Under the pieces are notes generated by a model that was not told where the DNA came from, made no database searches, and worked only from the letters and a program-made list of their open reading frames with translations. This document shows positions 54,057-63,763 of a stretch of DNA of 64,000 nucleotides, one piece after another. Position 1 is the stretch's first letter. Every line of letters starts with the position of its first letter. A program made the position numbers and the translations under genes. Origin of the DNA: Anaerolineae bacterium (GTDB lineage Bacteria; Chloroflexota; Anaerolineae; Aggregatilineales; Phototrophicaceae); NCBI GenBank assembly GCA_022820665.1, contig JAJEFB010000015.1, forward strand, positions 1 to 64,000. The letters run 5' to 3'.

Positions 54057-55901
54057 CTAATAAACGCGCGCCTTGGGACGGAATTTCTGCTTATCTTCGG
54101 GCACGCCCCGGGCGATCTCCTCTTCCCAGAGTGACAGATCGACCGGCTTGTCGAAGCTAACCGTATAGCTCGGGTCCGCGAGCTTGCCATCGTGGGAGAT
54201 CAGAGAATGCGCCATCCAGTTTTCGTCGTCGCGTTCCTTGAAGTCCTCGCGGCTGTGCGCGCCGCGGCTCTCCTCCCGCAAGATGGCTGTACGCGCGGTC
54301 ACGTCCGCCAGATCGAGCAAGGCGCCCAATTCCCAGGCTTCCATCAGATCGGTATTAAAGACGCGCGTCTTATCGTCAATCTGAATGTCGGTGTAGAAGC
54401 GCTCCCGCAATTCAGCCAGGTCATCAATGCCGCGCTGCATGGTTTCCGCCGTGCGGAAGACGCCGATATTCTCCATCATGGTTTCTTGCATTTTGGCGCG
54501 CAATTCACCTGGGCGCGACTTGCCGGTTGAATTGCGGATGCGTTCGAATTCAGCGCGGATCTCCCCTTCGGGATTGGCTGGCAGCGCCTGCCAATCGGCT
54601 CCTTTGACGAATTCCGCCATGCGCATACCGCCCCGTCGACCGAAGACAACCAGATCAACCAGCGAATTGGTGCCCAGCCGATTGGCGCCGTGAACGCTCA
54701 CGCAAGCGGTCTCGCCGGCCGCGTACAAGCCCGGCATCACCGTGCCACCCGCGTCAATGACGACTTCGGCATCGACATTTGTGGGAATGCCACCCATGGC
54801 ATAGTGGGCGGTTGGCTGTACCGGCATCGGTTCTTTGACCGGATCAACGCCGAGATAAGTCCGACAAAAATCGAGGATGTCGGGCAGCTTGCGCTCCACC
54901 GTGGCGTCGTCGATGAAGTCGCTCCGGTCCCGCCCTTCTTCCGCAAAATAACGATTGACCGTGCCCGGGCGGATATCCAGGTGCACATAGCCGCGATTCT
55001 TGATGCTGCGGCCTTCGCGCGTCTCGAGGTAAATCGCGCGGCTGACGACATCGCGGCTGGCCAGGTCTTTCGCGCTGGGCGCGTAACGCTCCATGAATCG
55101 TTCGCCCACGCTGTTGATCAAGACCCCGCCTTCCCCGCGAACGCCTTCGGTGATCAAGATGCCCATCCGGTAGATGCCAGTGGGATGGAATTGGAAGAAT
55201 TCCATGTCCTCAAGCGGCACTCCGCGACGCAGAGCGATGGCGGCGCCGTCGCCGGTCAGCGCGTGCGCGTTGCTGGTAACCGACCAGCAGCGTCCCCAGC
55301 CGCCCGAGGCGAAGAAACTGGCTTTGCCATGGAAAATGTGAAACTCGCCGGTGCCCAACTCGATGGCGATGACGCCAGCGACCGCGCCATCGACTACGAT
55401 CATGTCGACGACCTGAAACTCATCGAAAAAGTGGACCTCGTTCTTGATACATTGCTGGTAGAGGGTTTGGAGGATCATGTGACCGGTGCGGTCGGCGGCG
55501 TGGCAAGCGCGGCGCACCAGTTCTTCGCCGAAGTTGCGGGTATGCCCGCCGAAGCGCCGCTGGCTGATGCGCTTTTCCGAGGTGCGGTCAAAGGGCAAGC
55601 CCATGCGCTCGAGTTCAATCACGGCGTCGACGGCATTTTCCGCCAGAATCTTCGCCGCCGCCTGATCCGTCAAGTAATCGCCGCCTTTGACGGTATCGTA
55701 AGTGTGATAAATGGGCTTGTCCTCGTCGAGGTTGCCCAGCGCCGCGCCAATGCCGCCTTGCGCCGCGCCGGTGTGGCTGCGGGTGGGGTAAAGCTTGCTG
55801 ACCACGGCTACATCCGCGCCGGCTTTGCTGGCATAGAGCGCCGCCATCAAACCGGCGCCGCCCGCCCCCACAATAATCGCATCGTGTTTATGGATTTGCA
55901 T
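54057..55901 (-). CDS. sdhA: Succinate dehydrogenase flavoprotein subunit
   Basis: SdhA oxidises succinate to fumarate with covalent FAD. The 614-residue protein starts [18 protein letters not shown] (dinucleotide fold) and has [14 protein letters not shown] with the FAD-linking His, [22 protein letters not shown] for the active site, and a C-terminal RENENWMAH-like [12 protein letters not shown]. The start at 55901 is chosen by homology and follows GGGAG. An upstream extension to 56009 is rejected. The secreted HExxH protein is upstream. Confidence 0.96.
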   Translation of the reverse strand: MQIHKHDAIIVGAGGAGLMAALYASKAGADVAVVSKLYPTRSHTGAAQGGIGAALGNLDEDKPIYHTYDTVKGGDYLTDQAAAKILAENAVDAVIELERMGLPFDRTSEKRISQRRFGGHTRNFGEELVRRACHAADRTGHMILQTLYQQCIKNEVHFFDEFQVVDMIVVDGAVAGVIAIELGTGEFHIFHGKASFFASGGWGRCWSVTSNAHALTGDGAAIALRRGVPLEDMEFFQFHPTGIYRMGILITEGVRGEGGVLINSVGERFMERYAPSAKDLASRDVVSRAIYLETREGRSIKNRGYVHLDIRPGTVNRYFAEEGRDRSDFIDDATVERKLPDILDFCRTYLGVDPVKEPMPVQPTAHYAMGGIPTNVDAEVVIDAGGTVMPGLYAAGETACVSVHGANRLGTNSLVDLVVFGRRGGMRMAEFVKGADWQALPANPEGEIRAEFERIRNSTGKSRPGELRAKMQETMMENIGVFRTAETMQRGIDDLAELRERFYTDIQIDDKTRVFNTDLMEAWELGALLDLADVTARTAILREESRGAHSREDFKERDDENWMAHSLISHDGKLADPSYTVSFDKPVDLSLWEEEIARGVPEDKQKFRPKARVY

Positions 55902-56053
55902 GAACTCGCTACTCCCGCTTTCGGTTAAACCCGCGCGCCTGCGGTCACAGGCCCGCCCTGCTCGCAGCGTCATCTTCATTGCTTTAGCTAAAGCTTGCCG
56001 CTGCAACAAGCAGCCAATCTTGGCATTAATTCAGGTTCGCTTTGTCCCCGCGC

Positions 56054-57169
56054 TTAAAAACTCCAGCCGCAGAACGACATGAACGGATAAGTCTCAGCCT
56101 GGCATTGGTTGATTTCGATATGGGGGTGCCCTGGCGCGATCTCCGATAATGCCTGCGCTTCCATTTGATAACATTCTTGTTCTGGCTCAATGGGCAGCAA
56201 CCAATCCCAGTAAGAATATTTTCCGCTGTCAAACTGGTGGAGATGGCAGGCTTCATGAATTAATGTAGAGACGAGCAGCGGGATATCGCCGCGCGTGTTT
56301 TGGGCATGCTTGATGCTGACCTTCACCACTCGGTCCTGCGCGTTCACCGCCCCAGCCGTTTCATCGCCAAAGTGACCTTCTTCTTCAAAATGAACGCCGA
56401 CTATCTTTTTCATTTTGGAGACAATATAGTTGAACCATTTATGAGAATTCGCCTCCAAGAACTCGAAGGCGCGCGCAATTTGCGCTCGAAAGGCTTCATC
56501 TCCTTCTACGATTGGCAGCCTTCCGCCTATTATCCCAGAAGCTGGCGAGCACTGGTTATTCTGAAAGGCTTCATACCCGCTTTTCCAGTCGGCTTCCGTA
56601 TGACATTGGCGATCCAGGAAGCAACAATTATCAATGCTTGACTGCTGAACAGGGTTATTCTGCGGCGCTGGAGCAGGAGCAGGAGTAATCGGACATTCAT
56701 TGTTTTGAAAAGCCCAGTATCCGTTTGTCCAGTCTTCGTTCGTGACGCATTGGCGATTCACGTAGCAGCAATTGTCGACATTTGACGGTTGCTGCGGCTG
56801 CGGCTGATTCGTTTGCGGCGCGGAGCCAACTCGGGTGGTCTTGGCCATCCAGCCTTGGCTGACTTGCAACCAGCACCAGTTGCCGCCGCGCCGCGACTGC
56901 AATACAGTGAAAGAATCGCCCGCTCGCGCAGTCGCTACAACGACGCTGTTAGTAGTCGCTTGCGAGCGAATGTTCATGTCGCCGGCGAGATAAGCGGTCT
57001 GATGAGGGAAACAGTTTTCTTGAGCGCTCGCGGGAATATAAGCAAGCGCAAGCGGCAGCAAGAGAAGTAGAATCACCTTCCTCAGTTTGTATACCCGTTC
57101 ATATTTCGGCGGGATATTCAACGGATCATTCCCCAAATTGTTGTGGAGCTGGGCAAATTCAATCGCCAT
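56054..57169 (-). CDS. Secreted SH3b protein with Cys-rich repeats and HExxH metallopeptidase-like motif
   Basis: This 371-residue protein has a signal sequence (KVILLLLLPLALAYIPASA), an SH3b-like domain (about 50-115; MNIRSQATTNSVVVATARAGD), two Cys-rich modules (NCCYVNRQCVTNEDWTNGYW and NCCFLDRQCHTEADWKSGYE), and a C-terminal domain with the zinc motif LIHEACHLHQF (HExxH). No third ligand can be assigned. A cell-wall or extracellular protease role is possible. The start at 57169 overlaps the sdhCD stop by 11 bp and suggests coupling, though it gives a long n-region of about 30 residues. A TTG further on is an alternative. Confidence 0.62.
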   Translation of the reverse strand: MAIEFAQLHNNLGNDPLNIPPKYERVYKLRKVILLLLLPLALAYIPASAQENCFPHQTAYLAGDMNIRSQATTNSVVVATARAGDSFTVLQSRRGGNWCWLQVSQGWMAKTTRVGSAPQTNQPQPQQPSNVDNCCYVNRQCVTNEDWTNGYWAFQNNECPITPAPAPAPQNNPVQQSSIDNCCFLDRQCHTEADWKSGYEAFQNNQCSPASGIIGGRLPIVEGDEAFRAQIARAFEFLEANSHKWFNYIVSKMKKIVGVHFEEEGHFGDETAGAVNAQDRVVKVSIKHAQNTRGDIPLLVSTLIHEACHLHQFDSGKYSYWDWLLPIEPEQECYQMEAQALSEIAPGHPHIEINQCQAETYPFMSFCGWSF

Positions 57170-58250
57170 CGGTCAAGTATGCTTCCAGTTCCGCGGGCAC
57201 TTCCTTGCCGCGCAACTCGTAGATCTCCGCTGTCGCCGCCAGCGCTTCGCCTACAATGTCTTTCTCGATTGGCACAAAGAGCGCCGCCGCGCCCACCGCC
57301 AACAAAACCGCCGCGATCACCGTGCAAAGCGCCGAAGATATGCGTCGAGCGAAGGGGTGGAAACTGGTGTAGTCGGTCAAAACATAGCGCAAACCGTTGA
57401 AGCCGTGCAAGGTCACCAATACCAGCAAGAACAAATCGTAGACGCGCCAGACGAAAACGCCCCAGGCTGTGTAGGTCCAACGGTGGTAGACGAATTCTAC
57501 CGCGGTCGGCACGGGACCGATGCTGCCGTTTTCTTGCAGCGTGCCCGCCACTTGTTGAGCCGCCGTGATATCAAAGACGCCTTGCACGACGTGCATCAAA
57601 GCCAGATGCCCGAAGACCAGGGGCAGGATCAAAATGCCGCTGAGGCGCATGAAAGCCCACCAGAATCGCTCGACCGGGCTCGCTTCCGGATATTTGCCAG
57701 CTACGGCTGAGCCACCATCGCGAATCATGCCGAAGAGCGCCGCCAGTACGATCGCGGCCGCCAAAGCGCCGACGAATCCAGCGATAAAGGGCAATTGTTC
57801 AATGATGGAGAAAACCACAACGTCAAGCAGCTTGTCCCCGGCGATGGCATGTTCCACGAAATAGAAATCCACCACATGCCCGGCCATGCCCAGGAATACC
57901 GGCGCCAGCACCAGCAAGGTCGCGATTAGTACTGCGACAGCCGCCCCCGACTGATAGCGCCAGAGCTCGGGCCGGTAATCGAAGATGACGATGCGCAGCC
58001 CGTTAAAGGCGTGATAAACCACCGCAAAAACCAAGCCAAACTCGCCGAGTGTAAAAATCGGCGATTGATAGGCGGCGATCGCTTTGACATATAAAGCGGG
58101 ATAAAAGACCGCCCAAGAGGTATCGATCACGTGCAGCGCCAGGAAAAGCACAACACCGACGCCGGTCAGGCGATGCAAGACCCAACTCCACTGCCCGATC
58201 GCGCCGCGGTAGCGGAGGGTCTCTCTGACAGTCAATACAAGCGAAGTCAA
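57159..58250 (-). CDS. SdhC-SdhD fusion, succinate dehydrogenase membrane anchor
   Basis: This 363-residue protein joins two cytochrome b anchor units. The N-terminal half has SWVLHRLTGVGVVLFLALHV and VYHAFNGLRIVIFDY (SdhC-like). The C-terminal half has FWWAFMRLSGILILPLVFGHLALMH and LHGFNGLRYVLTDY (SdhD-like), with about eight hydrophobic segments in total. A normal anchor is 110-130 residues per subunit. The start is TTG at 58250 after AAAGGG. First gene of the sdh operon, followed by the HExxH gene. Confidence 0.83.
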   Translation of the reverse strand: MTSLVLTVRETLRYRGAIGQWSWVLHRLTGVGVVLFLALHVIDTSWAVFYPALYVKAIAAYQSPIFTLGEFGLVFAVVYHAFNGLRIVIFDYRPELWRYQSGAAVAVLIATLLVLAPVFLGMAGHVVDFYFVEHAIAGDKLLDVVVFSIIEQLPFIAGFVGALAAAIVLAALFGMIRDGGSAVAGKYPEASPVERFWWAFMRLSGILILPLVFGHLALMHVVQGVFDITAAQQVAGTLQENGSIGPVPTAVEFVYHRWTYTAWGVFVWRVYDLFLLVLVTLHGFNGLRYVLTDYTSFHPFARRISSALCTVIAAVLLAVGAAALFVPIEKDIVGEALAATAEIYELRGKEVPAELEAYLTDGD

Positions 58251-58323
58251 GTGACGCCCTTTCTCTCATCTGCAAATTGGTCGCGGGCAGATGATTGTCT
58301 CGGCAAAATCAGTAACGGAGCGT

Positions 58324-58351
58324 ATTATAGCACGAGGGATTATAGGCGCAA
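58324..58351 (-). promoter_or_regulatory. sdh operon promoter
   Basis: On the minus strand TTGCGC (58351-58346), 16 bases, TATAAT (58329-58324). A second TATAAT lies 13-14 bases further upstream and may give an alternative start. Confidence 0.6.
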
Positions 58352-58469
58352 AGGCGGGCGTGATTCGCGCACCCTAAGCATCGTGTTGACAGCGTGTTAA
58401 ACCTTGCGTAATCTGACATGGTATTTGCGTCGGGAACGACCTGCAATTAAAGCTACAGGAGATGGACTC

Positions 58470-60080
58470 ATGGATGAATTCACCGCGCTCATTGATGGTC
58501 TTGACGGTCTGAGTATCATTATTGGCGTTATTGGCGGTTTCGTTGTCGCCGTGCTGGCCAGTCGCTTGAACGGACGCAGCATCCTCAAACAGGTATCCGA
58601 GCACTTGTCCGATGAAGTGAAAAACTCGTTCGATGGGGTAACCGGCGAAATGAAATCTTCCTTCGGCAACCTGTCGTCGGAAGCCCTCAGCAAGAATCAA
58701 AAGGAGTTCTTGAACCTGGCCAACGACAAATTCGGTACACAGACAAAGCAACACAGTGCCGAACTGGAGGGTAAAAAAGAACTCATTGATCAACAGTTGG
58801 AACAGATGTCAAAAACTTTGGAGACCGTGCCTACTGAGCTAGAGAAGAGCCAGACCAAAGTAACCGAGGTTCTGGACAAATCGACGGAGAGCCTAAAGGA
58901 ATCCAATCAGACTTACTTGAATCAGTTGACCGAAAAATCCGAAACGCAAACGAAAGAGCGCATCGCCGAGTTAGAAGAGAAGAAAAAGCTCATTGACCAA
59001 CAACTTGAACAGATGTCCACAACCTTAAAGACTGTTCCAACAGAACTTGACAAGAACCGGCAAAACGTTAGCGAGGTCATTGAGAAAACCGCCGCAAATC
59101 TGGAAGCATCCAACAAAACGCATCTGACGCAGTTGCAAGAGCGCTCCGATACCCAATCCAAACAGCATATTGCCAAGCTTGATGAGAAAGAACTTCAAAT
59201 CAATCGGCGCTTGGGCGAAATGGATGAGAAGCTAGGTAAGGTGCAAGCGCTGATTGATGAGTTCGAGAAAGCACGCGAAAGCAAGCTCGGCGCGCTGGAC
59301 GATCAACTCAAGAACTTAACGCAGACCACATCCTCATTGCAAAGAGCGCTTGCGGATAATCAGGCGAGGGGCCGCTGGGGGGAACGGATTGCCGAGCAGA
59401 TACTCGACCATCTTGGCATGAGTAAAGGCATCAGCTATCTCAAGCAGGTAGCGACGCCGTCCGGTGATATTCCCGATTTCACATTTCTGCTGCCGAATCG
59501 ATTGCAAATTAACATGGACTGTAAGTTTCCGGTCGATAACTATAATAACTATTTCAATGCCGAAAACGAGATTGAAAGAGACAAATATCGCAAAAGCTTC
59601 TTGCGCAATGTGGAAAAGCATGTCACCGATATCACGAATCGCGATTACATTCATGGCGGCACTGTCGACTGTGTACTCATTTTCATCCCCAACGAACAAA
59701 TCTACAGTTTCATCCACCAGGAAGGTAGCGAGGTCATCGACAACGCGCTGACGAAGAGAGTGATTATTTGCTCGCCTCTCACGCTCTACATCATCTTGGC
59801 CGTCATCCGGCAGGCATCAGAAAACTTCGCCATTGAACAAAGATCGCAAGAAGTTCTCGAAATCCTGAAAGGTATTGAGAAACAATGGAGCGAATACACC
59901 AAGCTAATGGATAGTATGGGCAAGAATTTCAGGACGCTTCAAGGGAAATTCGAGGATTTGACCGGTACGCGGACGCGGCAATTGGATCGACAGTTCGCCA
60001 AGATCGACGGCATCAAAAGTGGCGTTGACAACGGCGGCGCTCTAGTCGGGCTACCTCAACTGCCCGAAGAGACTTCTTAA
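58470..60080 (+). CDS. rmuC: RmuC-family protein with internal coiled-coil duplications
   Basis: RmuC limits inversion at short inverted repeats and has a PD-(D/E)xK-like nuclease fold. The 536-residue protein has one N-terminal membrane helix (about 15-32), then a long coiled coil built from tandem 69-residue units, then the RmuC core (ARGRWGERIAEQILDHLGM, QINMDCKFPVDNY, IHGGTVDCVLIFIPNEQIY, ENFAIEQRSQEV). The ATG at 58470 follows AGGAG. It diverges from the sdh operon. The stop overlaps the next convergent gene by four bases. Confidence 0.88.
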   Translation: MDEFTALIDGLDGLSIIIGVIGGFVVAVLASRLNGRSILKQVSEHLSDEVKNSFDGVTGEMKSSFGNLSSEALSKNQKEFLNLANDKFGTQTKQHSAELEGKKELIDQQLEQMSKTLETVPTELEKSQTKVTEVLDKSTESLKESNQTYLNQLTEKSETQTKERIAELEEKKKLIDQQLEQMSTTLKTVPTELDKNRQNVSEVIEKTAANLEASNKTHLTQLQERSDTQSKQHIAKLDEKELQINRRLGEMDEKLGKVQALIDEFEKARESKLGALDDQLKNLTQTTSSLQRALADNQARGRWGERIAEQILDHLGMSKGISYLKQVATPSGDIPDFTFLLPNRLQINMDCKFPVDNYNNYFNAENEIERDKYRKSFLRNVEKHVTDITNRDYIHGGTVDCVLIFIPNEQIYSFIHQEGSEVIDNALTKRVIICSPLTLYIILAVIRQASENFAIEQRSQEVLEILKGIEKQWSEYTKLMDSMGKNFRTLQGKFEDLTGTRTRQLDRQFAKIDGIKSGVDNGGALVGLPQLPEETS

Positions 60081-61105
60081 CCCGCCGTTTTGACCACCAT
60101 TCGCTCGCTCATCAAGTTCAGCAAGATAGCCGCGATCAGTTCCGGATTGTGGCGGATGGTGTCCTGCTTCTGCCAGAGCGCGCGCTTGCCGGAGCGCGTA
60201 TCGGCGACATCAGCCAGCACTGGCGTGACGTTCATCGTTTTGATCTTGTGAATCTCGTCCGGCGTAGGAAGCAGCACATTGACCCGCTCGCGCGCATAGA
60301 GAGCCATCAGTTCCGGGCTGGGCTGCGTCGAGTTCAACACCACATAGTCGAGAATGCCCAAGCCTAAATAAGAGACGACTTGCTGAACGTGATCCGACAA
60401 GGAATAGTCGTCGGTTTGACCTGGCTGCGTCGTGGTATTGCAGACATAAACCTTTAGCGCCGAAGAATCACGAATCGCCTGGGCAATCTCTTTGAAGGCG
60501 AGGCAAGCGATCACGGTTGTGAACAAGCTGCCCGGTCCGATGGTGATCAAATCGGCCATTCGCAGCGCGTCGATACAGGGCGGATAGACCGTCGCTTCGG
60601 GGTTTTGGACGAAGATGCGCTTGATAGCCGCTTTGTCCAACTGACGCACGTTGAACTCTTCTTCGACGATGGTCCCGTCCACCAACTCCGCGCAGATATG
60701 TGTATTTTCTTCGGTAACCGGGAAGATGTCAGCCTGTACACCAAGGAAATCACTGATCTGTTGTATCGCCACAACAAAACTGGCCGACATTTGCGTGAGC
60801 GCCGCGATGAAAAGATTGCCGAATGCCATGCCGTCAAGTTTGGGATCGCTGGGCGCCACAATCCGATGCTGCATGACGCGCGACAGCAGCGAGTCATCAT
60901 CGGCGCTGAGCGTGGCGAGCGCATTGCGAATATCCCCGGGCGCAGGGATCTGGGCGAATTCACGGACGATGCCGGTGCTCCGTCCCGTGTCGGTCACAGC
61001 AATGATGCCGGTCAACTTGTCGGTGTGGCTTTTCAAGCCCTGCATCACTTGGACCGCGCCGAGACCGCCCCCGATAGATACGACGTTCATCCCGTTTTCA
61101 CCCAT
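60077..61105 (-). CDS. YvcK/CofD-like protein (gluconeogenesis factor family)
   Basis: This 342-residue protein has a Rossmann-like opening VVSIGGGLGAVQVMQGLK, then IIAVTDTGRSTG and PAPGDIRNALATLS. These signatures match YvcK, which in Gram-positive bacteria controls carbon flow and wall growth, and the related CofD transferase. The YvcK proteins lack the coenzyme F420 partner genes, none of which are here. The start at 61105 follows GAGG. Stop overlap with rmuC by four bases. Confidence 0.85.
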   Translation of the reverse strand: MGENGMNVVSIGGGLGAVQVMQGLKSHTDKLTGIIAVTDTGRSTGIVREFAQIPAPGDIRNALATLSADDDSLLSRVMQHRIVAPSDPKLDGMAFGNLFIAALTQMSASFVVAIQQISDFLGVQADIFPVTEENTHICAELVDGTIVEEEFNVRQLDKAAIKRIFVQNPEATVYPPCIDALRMADLITIGPGSLFTTVIACLAFKEIAQAIRDSSALKVYVCNTTTQPGQTDDYSLSDHVQQVVSYLGLGILDYVVLNSTQPSPELMALYARERVNVLLPTPDEIHKIKTMNVTPVLADVADTRSGKRALWQKQDTIRHNPELIAAILLNLMSERMVVKTAG

Positions 61106-61255
61106 TGCCGCCTCAAGTCTGCTGCGTCGGACTTGACCTAGTATAACTCAAAATCTATATGCAGACGCGCATTGGCGCGGATAAGTTGGCGTGGAAAAAT
61201 AACGAGTTTATGCCATGATACGAGCCGGTCAAAGGCTGTGTAGAAAATCCTTGTG

Positions 61256-62599
61256 ATGACCCGCTCCCGCCCCGAAGTCGCGTTTTTCCTAAGCATTCTC
61301 GCGGGCTATCTTATAGCCGGCGCGCTCTATGCAGTGTATACGCCGCCCTGGCAAGCGCCTGACGAGCCGGCGCATTACAACTATGTCCGGCAAGTGGCGG
61401 AAAATGGCTGCTGCCCGCGCGTCGAGATCGGCGATTGGCAGAGCGACTATCTCCAAGTTTTGACCTCAGCCAGATTCGCGCCGGAGTCGCTTGAGCGTCT
61501 TTACACGATCCAATACGAAGATCATCACCCGCCACTCTATTACTTGCTGGCATCGTTGGTCTTTAGGCTCAGCAATGGCACCCTGGTCGCGCTTCGCCTG
61601 TTTTCGGTCGCTTTGGGCGCCGCAACGGTCGCCCTGACCTACGCGATAGGCAAGCATGCGCTGCCCAAGCAACCCCAGGTCGCCCTCGGCGCGATGGCGC
61701 TGGTCGCCTTCCTGCCGCAGCACCTGGCGATGATGAGCGCAGTCAACAATGACGCGCTGGCGGAAGCCATCGTTGCTTTTGGACTGCTGTGGATCATCCG
61801 TTGCCTAAAAGGGAATGGGGTCGCGATCTGGCAATTCGGACTGATTGCGGGCCTGGTGATCCTGTGCAAGGTCACGATCTATTTTTTGCTTCTACTTTTC
61901 CCGCTAGCGATATCCCTCGCTTGGACCAAGCAGGAAAAACCGATCTCGGTGCTGGCGGGACGGATCGCAGCCTTCACGCTGGTCGCCTTGGTCATCGGAG
62001 GCGGATGGTGGCTGCGCAACATCAGCGCCTACGGGTTCCCGGATTTTCTGGGGCTGGCAGCGCATGACACTGTCGTAGCCGACCAACCGAGAACGATGGA
62101 TTATGTCGACGAGCATGGATGGACCAACTACGCGCGGCAACTCAGCGCTGTGACCTTCAAGAGCTTCTGGGGACAATTCGGCTGGATGGCGCTGCCGCTG
62201 GACAGCGTACTCGGGGGCTGGATCTATCGCGGATTCGCGCTCTTGACACTAGCCGGACTGTCGGGAAATTCGCTAGCGGCGCGTTCATCGCACGCTTCCG
62301 AAGACAGTGATACGATCGCGCGCCGACACATCAGAATCATCTTCACTGCGGCGATCCTGATTGTGCTCCTGGCGTTTTTCTACTACAACCTCGAATTCTT
62401 GCAGTGGCAGGGGCGTTATCTTTTTCCAGCGCTGATACCGATCGCGTTGAGTCTGGTCGCCGGGATTGATGCCTGGCGCGCGCAGCTATTCCCTCGATGG
62501 GAGCCGTCGCGCTGGTTCACCTCGTTCGCGATGATGTGCCTGTTCGCTCTGGACATTTATTTGCTGTTCCGCGTGATCGTGCCGGGCTTATCTCCCTGA
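61256..62599 (+). CDS. GT39-like membrane glycosyltransferase (PMT_2/ArnT type)
   Basis: This 447-residue polytopic protein has the GT-C loop motif VYTPPWQAPDEPAHYNYVRQ (DEPAH) after the first membrane segment and YEDHHPPLYYLLASLVFR, both hallmarks of family 39/ DUF2142-like enzymes. About nine further hydrophobic segments follow. The ATG at 61256 is preceded by an in-frame GTG, with no clear Shine-Dalgarno site. It is adjacent to efp on the other strand, 1 bp between stop codons. The acceptor is unknown. Confidence 0.72.
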   Translation: MTRSRPEVAFFLSILAGYLIAGALYAVYTPPWQAPDEPAHYNYVRQVAENGCCPRVEIGDWQSDYLQVLTSARFAPESLERLYTIQYEDHHPPLYYLLASLVFRLSNGTLVALRLFSVALGAATVALTYAIGKHALPKQPQVALGAMALVAFLPQHLAMMSAVNNDALAEAIVAFGLLWIIRCLKGNGVAIWQFGLIAGLVILCKVTIYFLLLLFPLAISLAWTKQEKPISVLAGRIAAFTLVALVIGGGWWLRNISAYGFPDFLGLAAHDTVVADQPRTMDYVDEHGWTNYARQLSAVTFKSFWGQFGWMALPLDSVLGGWIYRGFALLTLAGLSGNSLAARSSHASEDSDTIARRHIRIIFTAAILIVLLAFFYYNLEFLQWQGRYLFPALIPIALSLVAGIDAWRAQLFPRWEPSRWFTSFAMMCLFALDIYLLFRVIVPGLSP

Positions 62600-62600
62600 G

Positions 62601-63164
62601 CTACTTGCTCACCCGCGTGACGTATGCCTCTTCTTCAATGTTGACCTTGACCACATCGCCCACGTTGATAAACATCGGCGCGCTGACCTCGAAGCCGCTT
62701 TCCAGCTTGACTTTTTTGGTCGGGCTATTGGCTGTATCGCCCGCCACCGCCGCTTCGACCTCAACCACCTCGTATTCCATCGTCTTGGGCAATTCGTAAT
62801 CAATGATCTCGCCCTCAAAACTCAAGAGCTTAATAGCCATGCTGTCCTTGATGTATTTGAGATCGTCACCGAAAATCGCGCGGTTCAGTTGCGGCTGCTC
62901 GTAGGTCTCGGTGTCCATGAAGGTGACAAAATCGTCATCGGCGTAGAGGTATTCCACATTGCTGGCTTCCACGCGGATGTCTTCCACGCGCTCGCCGGAG
63001 TTAAAGGTCATTTCCGTAGTCGAGCCGGAACGCAAGTCTCGCACCGTCACGCGGATGGTCGCCTTGCCGCGACCCGGTTTGTGATGGCGATATTCCATCA
63101 CGCGGTAGAGGTTGCCATTTTGGGTAAAGGTGGCGCCTTTTCGCAGTTGATTGACATCAATCAT
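62601..63164 (-). CDS. efp: Elongation factor P
   Basis: EF-P helps ribosomes through polyproline stretches. The 187-residue protein starts MIDVNQLRKGATFTQNGNLY and has three beta-barrel domains (SGERVEDIRVEASNVEYLY; TMEYEVVEVEA). The loop that enters the peptidyl-transferase centre reads HHKPGRGKATIR, so the tip residue is Arg32 rather than the usual Lys. That pattern is known for rhamnosylated EF-P. No modification gene is seen here. Confidence 0.95.
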   Translation of the reverse strand: MIDVNQLRKGATFTQNGNLYRVMEYRHHKPGRGKATIRVTVRDLRSGSTTEMTFNSGERVEDIRVEASNVEYLYADDDFVTFMDTETYEQPQLNRAIFGDDLKYIKDSMAIKLLSFEGEIIDYELPKTMEYEVVEVEAAVAGDTANSPTKKVKLESGFEVSAPMFINVGDVVKVNIEEEAYVTRVSK

Positions 63165-63210
63165 CGCAGGGTTTCCGCCAGTTCAAGACTGTCTAAATCG
63201 GTCAAGTCAA

Positions 63211-63304
63211 GCCGCTCGGCGCGTAATCGGCGAATTGTAGACAAGAATGTCGCGCTCAGGCAAAACAAGCAGCCGTCTCGTCGCATGAGCGACGCGGTTT
63301 ACAT
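63211..63304 (+). repeat. Dispersed structured repeat, copy 10
   Basis: The copy reads GCCG-CTCGGCGCGTAAT-CGGCGAA, then GACAAGAATGTCGCGCTC, then AGGCAAAACAAGC, and ends with the perfect hairpin GTCGC-ATGA-GCGAC followed by GCGGTTTACATAAGCA. It lies between efp and ridA. Confidence 0.85.
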
Positions 63305-63339
63305 AAGCAGTATATCAGAACGCCAGCGCTATCCCTAGC

Positions 63340-63726
63340 CTATGATTCCAGCAAGGCGATGGCCTCGATCTCGATCAAAGCGCCGATGGGCAAAGCGCCA
63401 GCCTGCACCGTCGTTCGCGCCGGCGGATCCTGTGGGAAGTAATCGCCGTAGACCGCGTTGAAGGCGGCGAAGTCGTCAATGTCAGCCAGGAACACGGTGG
63501 TCTTGACCACGCTCGACATACTGCTGCCGCTGGCTTCCAGTACGCCTTTGATGTTGTTCATGACCTGGCGCGTCTGCGCCTCGATACCACCCTCAGCCAG
63601 ATTCGACGTGCCGGGGATCAAGGGGACTTGCCCGGCGGTGAAGAGGAATCCATTCGCGATGATGCCTTGCGAATAAGCGCCGACCGAGGCGGGCGCGTTT
63701 TCTGTTGATACGACTTGCTTACCCAT
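63340..63726 (-). CDS. RidA family reactive enamine/imine deaminase
   Basis: RidA hydrolyses reactive 2-aminoacrylate-type intermediates. The 128-residue protein has PASVGAYSQGIIANGFLFTAGQVPL, QTRQVMNNIKGVLEASGSS and PPARTTVQAGALPIGALIEIE, including the conserved Arg in PPARTT. The start follows GGAGG. It reads toward efp, with repeat copy 10 between. RidA subfamily placement is not resolved. Confidence 0.9.
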   Translation of the reverse strand: MGKQVVSTENAPASVGAYSQGIIANGFLFTAGQVPLIPGTSNLAEGGIEAQTRQVMNNIKGVLEASGSSMSSVVKTTVFLADIDDFAAFNAVYGDYFPQDPPARTTVQAGALPIGALIEIEAIALLES

Positions 63727-63763
63727 GTGATAGCCCTCCAGGACTTACGGTTTCTGTAATGGC

